Shown here piece after piece: positions 45,735 through 51,375 of a stretch of DNA of 51,375 bases; within the stretch, counting starts at the first letter, position 1, and each line of letters begins with the position of its first letter. The notes beneath the pieces were generated by a model. The model saw nothing but the letters and a program-made list of their open reading frames with translations, made no database searches and was not told the DNA's origin. Origin of the DNA: Chryseobacterium formosum (lineage in GTDB: Bacteria > Bacteroidota > Bacteroidia > Flavobacteriales > Weeksellaceae); contig NZ_JAOVZW010000005.1 of the NCBI RefSeq assembly GCF_026460885.1, forward strand, positions 1 through 51,375, written 5' to 3'. The position numbers were made by a program, and so were the translations under genes.

Positions 45735-46880
45735 ATGATACAGCCCATAAAACATTTTGCTATCAACTGGGTTGATGGAATGAAGGTCTCACAAAGACAT
45801 CTTAATGATCAGGATAATTTTTTAATAGATACAATAAGAGATGCAAATTCTCTTGCGATTACCAATTATAACTATGGTTTGCTACCATTATCGAATGAAT
45901 TTACAGATAAAACGATCTTTGATGTTCATAATACAGCGACCAACGATGTTCAACTGTTTATCAAAAACTGCAGCGCTGTAACTTTGGCTGGATACAGATT
46001 GGAACTAAAAGATAGAAGAGTCAGCGTTAAAACTTTGGCTAAATCTTTAAATATCGATGAAAATCAAATGGATGGAGAATATTACATTCTAATATCTGTA
46101 AATCCTTTTGATAAAGTGCCTTTCGGAGATATTGATCCTGAAGAAATTCCGCCGAGACATCCAAATGCGCATTCTAACTATCATATCGAATTGCTTCCGG
46201 TAAGTTCGTTGAACAGCAATTATTCTGGAGGAAATTACTTAGTTGTCGGGAAAGTTGATTTTAAAGGAAATATTGCGCAGGTGAATACCAACTTTATTCC
46301 GCCTTGTACATCGATTCAGAGTCATCCTGTATTGATTGATTACTACAACGGATTTGCAAAATCGATTGGAAATTTACAACAATATGCATTCAAAATCATT
46401 CAGAAAGCTTCCCATAAAAATCAAAACACTTCTTTAGCGTTAAATGTAAAAGCGTTGTGTAATGTTTTGGTGAATACTTTTGGAGATATGTATTTTCAGT
46501 TCAGAAATATTATTCCGTATCAACCGCCGGTTTTTTTAATTGAAACTTTTGCAAAATTAGCCTTAAGAATGTACAATTCAACTCAGATTTTAGTTCCAGG
46601 AGAATTGGAAGAAATGCTGAATTATAGTTTAGAATGGAGCGAAATTGCACCTCATACTTTACTGAATCAGCTTTCAACAGTTGCAGAAACGAATTATGAC
46701 CATCACAATTCGGGTGAACCACTTTTACACATCAGTCTGATGCTGAAAAGTCTTGAAAATATTTTCTCAAAACTGAGTGAGCTTGATTACATCGGACAGA
46801 GAAAAGAAAACATTATTGTCAACGAACAGGAGGTTTCTTCAAATACCAATCCGAAGAGAGGTTGGAGTGTTTTAGACTAA
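45735..46880 (+). CDS. tssK: T6SS baseplate-membrane connector TssK
   Basis: A 381-residue protein. The N-terminus 'FAINWVDGMKVSQRHLNDQDNFL' matches the TssK opening pattern (W-x-x-G-M, then H and D/Q-rich). A beta-rich first half (about 30-190) includes 'YYILISVNPFDKVPFGDIDPEEIPPRHP', and a mainly helical second half (about 210-360) fits the shoulder-neck-head arrangement. TssK trimers link the baseplate wedge to the membrane complex. It is slightly shorter than proteobacterial TssK (about 440). It follows tssN after 30 bp and is the last gene of the cluster, with a terminator 20 bp downstream. Confidence 0.8.
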   Translation: MIQPIKHFAINWVDGMKVSQRHLNDQDNFLIDTIRDANSLAITNYNYGLLPLSNEFTDKTIFDVHNTATNDVQLFIKNCSAVTLAGYRLELKDRRVSVKTLAKSLNIDENQMDGEYYILISVNPFDKVPFGDIDPEEIPPRHPNAHSNYHIELLPVSSLNSNYSGGNYLVVGKVDFKGNIAQVNTNFIPPCTSIQSHPVLIDYYNGFAKSIGNLQQYAFKIIQKASHKNQNTSLALNVKALCNVLVNTFGDMYFQFRNIIPYQPPVFLIETFAKLALRMYNSTQILVPGELEEMLNYSLEWSEIAPHTLLNQLSTVAETNYDHHNSGEPLLHISLMLKSLENIFSKLSELDYIGQRKENIIVNEQEVSSNTNPKRGWSVLD

Positions 46881-46900
46881 AAATAAATTTCAAAATAGAT

Positions 46901-46931
46901 AAATCCCGATACTTCAAATTCGGGATTTTTT
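46901..46931 (+). terminator. Rho-independent terminator
   Basis: The stem AAATCCCGA / TCGGGATTT (46901-46909 / 46920-46928) is followed by a T run. It ends the tssG-tssN-tssK transcript. Confidence 0.88.
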
Positions 46932-46959
46932 GTATAAAATTGTCAATTAAAATCTCAAA

Positions 46960-47036
46960 TAAATCTGCGCTATCTGCGTGAACTATATTTTGAATTTTAT
47001 CTATCGCAGATTTTACAGATTTAGCAGATTTTTGAG
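46960..47036. repeat. CTGCG-type intergenic repeat
   Basis: AAATCTGCGCTATCTGCGTGA starts at 46960, and a related inverted stretch, CGCAGATTTTACAGATTTAG, starts near 47005 and is followed by CAGATT. The motif AATCTGCG/CGCAGATT is a common low-complexity intergenic repeat in this group. There is no ORF. Confidence 0.5.
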
Positions 47037-47051
47037 TTTAAAAAATAAAAA

Positions 47052-48230
47052 ATGAATACAGATAAAATAAGACAGGAAATAAGAGGATTATCAGACGGAA
47101 AATTATTTTTCAACAATGCAGGTTCATCATTAATGCCCAATATTGTGGTAGATTCTATGATTGATTATCTTCAACAAGAGGAACAGTTTGGAGGATATGA
47201 AGTTGCTAATAGAAATGCAGATTTACTTGAAAATTTTTATACAGAAACTGCCAAACTTATCAATTGTAAACCATCGAATATTGCTTTTATGACAAGTGCT
47301 ACAGAAGCCTTTGCAAAGGCACTTTCAAGCATTATTTTTAAAGAAGGAGATATAATTATTACCACAGTTGATGACTATATTTCCAATCAGATTACCTTTA
47401 TTTCACTTCAAAAAAGGTTAAATGTAAAAATTATCAGGATTAAAAAGCTTGAAGATAACGGACTTGATTTAGAAGAACTGGAAAATTTAATTAAAGTTCA
47501 TCAACCTAAATTAGTTGCTGTTACTCATATTCCGACCAATTCAGGCTTGATTCAGGATGTTGAAAGTGTCGGAAAAATCTGCCGTCAATATGATGTTTTG
47601 TATTTGGCAGATTGTTGCCAATCGGTCGGACAAATGGTTGTTGATGTCGAAAAAATAGGCTGTGACTTCCTTACTGCAACCGGGAGAAAATTTATGAGAG
47701 GACCAAGAGGAAGCGGATTCTTATATGTTTCAGACCGAGTTTTGGAACAGGATTATGCTCCGGTTTTATTGGATATGAGAGGAGCGCATTGGTCTGAATT
47801 TGATAATTATGAATTATTTAAAACAGCCAAAAGATTTGAACATTGGGAAGTTTCTTATGCTGCCGTTTTAGGAATGATGGAAGCTGTAAAATATGCCAAC
47901 AATATTGGTTTAAGTCAAATTGAAAATTACAACAGAAATTTAGCTGAAATACTTAGAACAAATCTTGCAGAAAGTGGTTTCAAAGTTTTAGATATTGGGC
48001 AAAATTTAAGCGCTATCGTCACTTTTTGCGGACCGGATAATGATTTGGAAAATATTCAAAACGTTTTGAGAGAAAATAATGTTTTCTTTTCGGCAAGCTA
48101 CAAACATTCTGCATTGATTGATTTTACCGATAAAAAAGTTGACGGAGCAGTACGACTTTCACCCCATTATTTCAACACCTCAGAGGAAATCGAAAGAGTT
48201 TCTGAAATCCTGAGTAAGAGTTTAAAATAA
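47052..48230 (+). CDS. Class V aminotransferase-fold PLP enzyme
   Basis: A 392-residue enzyme of the cysteine desulfurase / isopenicillin-epimerase-like group. PLP Lys213 is in TATGRKFMRGPRGSGFLYV, and the cofactor Asp is in LADCCQSVG. The N-terminal 'FFNNAGSSLMP' and 'SATEAFAKALSSI' are also typical. The desulfurase active-site Cys loop near residue 330 is not evident, so a lyase or epimerase role (EgtE-like or kynureninase-like) is as likely as a desulfurase; the reaction is undetermined. It is monocistronic, with intergenic repeats on both sides. Confidence 0.85.
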   Translation: MNTDKIRQEIRGLSDGKLFFNNAGSSLMPNIVVDSMIDYLQQEEQFGGYEVANRNADLLENFYTETAKLINCKPSNIAFMTSATEAFAKALSSIIFKEGDIIITTVDDYISNQITFISLQKRLNVKIIRIKKLEDNGLDLEELENLIKVHQPKLVAVTHIPTNSGLIQDVESVGKICRQYDVLYLADCCQSVGQMVVDVEKIGCDFLTATGRKFMRGPRGSGFLYVSDRVLEQDYAPVLLDMRGAHWSEFDNYELFKTAKRFEHWEVSYAAVLGMMEAVKYANNIGLSQIENYNRNLAEILRTNLAESGFKVLDIGQNLSAIVTFCGPDNDLENIQNVLRENNVFFSASYKHSALIDFTDKKVDGAVRLSPHYFNTSEEIERVSEILSKSLK

Positions 48231-48272
48231 ATTATTTATCATGTATTATTTAAAAATATATTTTTGGTCTTT

Positions 48273-48365
48273 GCTGAGTGAAATCGAAGATTCGACGTAG
48301 TCAAACGCCTTTGCGAACGAAAAAATATGAATAACAATATTTAAAAAATTTTTGCGCTCTTTGCG
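48273..48365. repeat. Intergenic repeat fragments (CTGAGTGAAATCGAAG and CTTTGCG words)
   Basis: 48273-48302 reads GCTGAGTGAAATCGAAG, then ATTCGACGTAGTC. CGCCTTTGCG follows at 48306-48315 and GCGCTCTTTGCG at 48354-48365. These words resemble dispersed intergenic repeat arms and the core of the element at 5173-5309. The remaining bases to 48437 contain nothing else that I can identify. Confidence 0.45.
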
Positions 48366-48437
48366 TTAAAATTAAGAGTTAAGATAAAGCATCGAATTAA
48401 TTACTTTTCATTAAATTCGTGAAAAATCAAAAAGAAA

Positions 48438-50840
48438 ATGAAGATCAAGTTAACCATCTGTCTCCTTGCGTTTCTCAATTTTTATGAAGCTCAGGAAAAT
48501 ATTACGTATCAAAAACCATCTGCTGAAATTCTTAAATTGGCAGATTATGACAGACCACCAAGTGTTTTGACCAATTCGAAAAAAGATTGGGTAATTTTTA
48601 CTTACCGTCCGACTTACAAAACTTTGGATGATCTCAATCAGCAGGAAATGAAGTTGGGAGGCTTAAGAATCAATCCGGTGACGAATATTTCGAGTTCAAT
48701 TACGTATTCCAACAATTTGAAAGTTCGTAAGATGAATGATAAAACGGAAATTCAGGTTAAAAATTTACCTGTAAACCCTAAAATTACTAATACATCATTT
48801 TCACCGGACGAAAAGAAATTAGCTTTCACCAATACAACCGATAAAGGTGTTGAACTTTGGGTAATTGATTTAGAAACAGCAACGGCTAAAAAAATTACTA
48901 AAGATAATCTGAATGCCAATTTGGGAAATCCATATACTTGGATGAAAGATTCTCAGAGCTTTTTAATTAAAGTTTTGCCCGAAAATAGAGGGCAGCTCAT
49001 CGATTCTTCAAAAGATCTTCCAACTGGTCCGATTGTTTCTACGGCAGACGGAAAAGTTTCGCAAAACAGAACGTATCAGGATTTGCTTAAAAATCCGCAG
49101 GATGAGAAGAATTTTGAAACGCTTACCAACTCAGAATTGTTTCATGTAGATTTGAATGGTAATCTTAAAAAATTCAAGGATAAAGATATTTATGCAGGTC
49201 TGAGTTATTCTCCCGATGGAAATTACTTAATGGCAACGACAATTAAAAAACCGTTTTCTTACATCGTTCCTTTGAGCAGATTTCCTTCGACTGCAAAAGT
49301 GTATGATGCCAAAGGAGTAGAAGTAAAGGTGGTAAATGAAGTTCCGCTTACCGAGATTATGCCGAAAGGTTTTTCATCGGTTAGAATCGGAAAAAGAGAT
49401 ATGACGTGGAGAGCAGATCAACCAGCAACTTTGGTTTTTGCTGAAGCTTTGGATGGTGGAGATCAGTCTAAAACCGTTGATTTCAGAGATGAAATTTTCA
49501 CATGGAATGCTCCGTTTAATGAACAGCCAAAATCTTTCTTTAAAACAAAACAGAGATATGAAGGAACAAGTTGGACAAATAATCACTACGCAATTGTTTC
49601 TGAAGGTTGGTACGATACCAGAAATACAAAATCTTATCTGGTTGATTTAAATGATGGTAAATCTCAGGTAATTGAAGACAGAAATTATCAGGATGTTTAC
49701 AATGATCCGGGAAATTTCAACACAACTAAAAATGAGTTCGGAAGATATGTTATCGACATGAAAGGTGAAAAATCATATCTAATCGGAGCCGGATTTACAA
49801 AAGAAGGACAACATCCTTTCATAGATGAAATGGATATGAAATCTTTAAAAAAGAAAAGACTCTACACATCAAATCTTAAAGGAGCAAAAGAAGAAATCAT
49901 CGATATTCTTGATGCTAAAAAAGGAGAGGTGTTAACAATTCAGCAGTCGGCAAGTCAGTATCCAAATTACTATAAGAAAAATATTAAATCTAATAAATCT
50001 GAGCCTGTTACGAATTTTGCCAATCCGTTTGAAAGTATCAAAGATGTTTATAAAGAAGTAATTACCTACAAAAGAAATGACGGAGTAACTTTAACGGGAA
50101 CTCTTTATTTACCTGCAAATTATGACAGAAAAGCAAAAAAAGAAAAACTTCCGTTGTTAATTTGGGCATATCCTACAGAATATAAAGACAAAAACACAGC
50201 AGGACAGAATACTCAGAATCCGAACGATTTTACGTTCCCATATTACGGTTCGTTTGTATATTGGACTACGAAAGGTTATGCCGTATTGGATGATGCAGCG
50301 TTCCCGATTATCGGTGAAGGAAAAACAGAACCAAATGACACTTTCATTCCACAATTGGTTGACAATGGAAAAGCAGCCATTGATGCAGTAGACCAATTAG
50401 GATATATCGACCGAAAAAAAGTTGCAGTTGGAGGACATTCTTATGGTGCATTTATGACGGCAAACCTTTTGACACACTCCAAAGATTATGCTTGTGGAAT
50501 TGCGAGAAGTGGAGCGTATAACAGAACTTTGACACCTTTTGGTTTCCAAAGTGAACAAAGAAATTATTGGGATGTTCCGGAAATTTATAATACGATGTCT
50601 CCTTTTATGAATGCAGATAAAATGAAAACGCCGATGTTGCTTGTTCATGGTGATGCAGACAACAATCCGGGAACATTTACTTTACAGACCGAAAGATATT
50701 TCCAGGCTTTGAAAAATCTTGGTGCTCCGGTGAGAATGGTGCTTCTTCCCAAAGAATCTCACGGTTATGCCGCAAAAGAAAATATTCTTCATTTGCTTTG
50801 GGAACAAGATCAGTTTTTGGAGAAATGTTTGAAAAAATAA
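48438..50840 (+). CDS. S9 family serine peptidase (prolyl-oligopeptidase fold)
   Basis: An 800-residue secreted peptidase with a signal peptide (MKIKLTICLLAFLNFYEAQ). Residues 30-520 form a beta-propeller region with repeats such as 'SFSPDEKKLAFTNTTD' and 'LSYSPDGNYLMATT'. The catalytic alpha/beta-hydrolase domain follows: nucleophile Ser668 in VGGHSYGAFMTA, Asp in 'LLVHGDADNNPG' (about 735-746) and His in 'LLPKESHGYAAKE' (about 770-782). It is close to DPP4/DPP7-like and glutamyl endopeptidase S9 members; cleavage specificity is not visible. Monocistronic with a terminator. Confidence 0.92.
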   Translation: MKIKLTICLLAFLNFYEAQENITYQKPSAEILKLADYDRPPSVLTNSKKDWVIFTYRPTYKTLDDLNQQEMKLGGLRINPVTNISSSITYSNNLKVRKMNDKTEIQVKNLPVNPKITNTSFSPDEKKLAFTNTTDKGVELWVIDLETATAKKITKDNLNANLGNPYTWMKDSQSFLIKVLPENRGQLIDSSKDLPTGPIVSTADGKVSQNRTYQDLLKNPQDEKNFETLTNSELFHVDLNGNLKKFKDKDIYAGLSYSPDGNYLMATTIKKPFSYIVPLSRFPSTAKVYDAKGVEVKVVNEVPLTEIMPKGFSSVRIGKRDMTWRADQPATLVFAEALDGGDQSKTVDFRDEIFTWNAPFNEQPKSFFKTKQRYEGTSWTNNHYAIVSEGWYDTRNTKSYLVDLNDGKSQVIEDRNYQDVYNDPGNFNTTKNEFGRYVIDMKGEKSYLIGAGFTKEGQHPFIDEMDMKSLKKKRLYTSNLKGAKEEIIDILDAKKGEVLTIQQSASQYPNYYKKNIKSNKSEPVTNFANPFESIKDVYKEVITYKRNDGVTLTGTLYLPANYDRKAKKEKLPLLIWAYPTEYKDKNTAGQNTQNPNDFTFPYYGSFVYWTTKGYAVLDDAAFPIIGEGKTEPNDTFIPQLVDNGKAAIDAVDQLGYIDRKKVAVGGHSYGAFMTANLLTHSKDYACGIARSGAYNRTLTPFGFQSEQRNYWDVPEIYNTMSPFMNADKMKTPMLLVHGDADNNPGTFTLQTERYFQALKNLGAPVRMVLLPKESHGYAAKENILHLLWEQDQFLEKCLKK

Positions 50841-50848
50841 TTATACTT

Positions 50849-50876
50849 AAAACTCGTTCTTTGGAGCGAGTTTTTT
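50849..50876 (+). terminator. Rho-independent terminator
   Basis: The stem CTCGTTC / GAGCGAG (50853-50859 / 50864-50870) is extended by A-T pairs, with a TTTG loop and T run. It lies just after the S9 peptidase stop. Confidence 0.85.
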
Positions 50877-50902
50877 ATTTAATTTGTATTAAAATTGATA
50901 AC

Positions 50903-51334
50903 ATGCCAATCATAAGACGTTCAGAACAAAAAAGACAAACACTTGAAGATTTTTATAAAGAATTTATACCTAAACCTGAAGATGCGTTCGGAGATGTTGG
51001 AACACCAATGTTAGAAGTACTTGATTTTTTAAATCTAAGTTTTGAAAATACTATTGTTTATGGATTAACGTCACATGATCACTTGCTTTTATTTAATAGT
51101 GATAAAAGCGATGACTATTATGTTTCAATTGTTGGTTATAAATCTAAATACTATAATGAGTTTATTATCGAATATGTACTTCCTAGTGACAAAAGTCCAT
51201 GGGAAGGTGCTGTAGTGAGAGGAGGGACAGCTGAATGGGAAGATTTCAAAAAGATGATTATTATTTCTATGACTGAATCTGGTGGGTGGAAAAATAATCC
51301 CGAATTAGAAGAGTATGTAAAAAATTATAAATAA
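50903..51334 (+). CDS. Hypothetical protein (143 aa)
   Basis: The ATG at 50903 is chosen; an in-frame ATG at 50798 would overlap the peptidase gene and the terminator. The product is 143 residues, soluble and acidic. It has 'TLEDFYKEFIPKPEDAFGD' near the start, a strand region 'IVYGLTSHDHLLLFNSDKSDDYYVSIVG', a strand pair 'YNEFIIEYVLPSDKSPWEGAVV', and a final helix 'WEDFKKMIIISMTESGGW'. I recognise no family. Its size and character would fit an immunity-type protein, but no toxin gene adjoins it. The 41 bases after it, to the window end, hold nothing identifiable. Confidence 0.65.
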   Translation: MPIIRRSEQKRQTLEDFYKEFIPKPEDAFGDVGTPMLEVLDFLNLSFENTIVYGLTSHDHLLLFNSDKSDDYYVSIVGYKSKYYNEFIIEYVLPSDKSPWEGAVVRGGTAEWEDFKKMIIISMTESGGWKNNPELEEYVKNYK

Positions 51335-51375
51335 ACCTGTTTAAACTTTTATTTTTCTAAGGAATAAAATTGAGA

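Noticed and set aside
50798..50902. Upstream extension of the last hypothetical gene
   Set aside because: It overlaps the S9 peptidase gene and crosses its terminator; the ATG at 50903 is better.

Overview
The window looks like chromosomal DNA of a Bacteroidota (Flavobacteriia) bacterium, most likely Chryseobacterium or a close relative. The reasons are the AT-rich composition, promoters of the TAnnTTTG type, a short primary sigma factor without region 1.1, GLPGLI-family and TonB-receptor-like outer-membrane genes, an atpD-atpC pair with an epsilon subunit reduced to its N-terminal domain, a capnine-type sulfonolipid gene pair, and a Bacteroidota-type type VI secretion system (T6SS, subtype iii).

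Layout. 1-3845: the end of an unidentified CDS, an array of degenerate 21-bp repeats, a terminator, then tssE, tssF and a lipoprotein gene. 3931-5920 (minus): a small monooxygenase and a DJ-1/PfpI protein, then a Crp/Fnr regulator; a TGTGA-N6-TCACA palindrome lies between the last two. 6118-11780: uvrA, a small membrane protein, a TonB-C-like secreted protein, a DUF421 protein with a GNAT acetyltransferase, and two very small envelope proteins. 11845-16708: a DUF4286 protein (minus), gyrA with a TPR protein, and an NAD(P)-binding protein (minus). A 15.6-copy heptanucleotide repeat lies at 16774-16882. 16963-21364: a YjbR protein and a secreted-peptide / GLPGLI / outer-membrane-barrel operon, converging on ribF with overlapping stop codons. 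22479-25231: atpD, atpC and a secreted protein. 25460-30184 (minus): a radical SAM protein, then capB and capA. 30407-39920: two GT-C-like membrane proteins, a DUF1697 protein, kdsA, a TonB-dependent receptor and a DUF3347 protein. 39952-43535 (minus): an FAD monooxygenase, rpoD and an S1/P1 nuclease. 43815-46880: tssG, tssN and tssK. 46900-51334: a class V aminotransferase-like enzyme, an S9 peptidase and a hypothetical protein.

Functionally, the T6SS baseplate genes are split into two plus-strand clusters (tssE-tssF and tssG-tssN-tssK) about 40 kb apart, with core housekeeping genes between them. The sheath, tube, spike and remaining membrane-complex genes are not in the window. Much of the remainder concerns the cell envelope: KDO synthesis, sulfonolipid synthesis, glycan transfer and outer-membrane barrels.

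Several intergenic regions carry short palindromic or dispersed repeat elements, including three copies of one palindrome (GCCACGAATnCACGAAT). I saw no transposase, phage gene, tRNA, rRNA or CRISPR array. The features most worth a second look are the phased 21-bp array beside the T6SS cluster, the 7-bp variable repeat in a divergent promoter region, the CRP-like palindrome, the capA/capB pair with a hairpin between the genes, and the Cys-containing peptide / GLPGLI / barrel operon.
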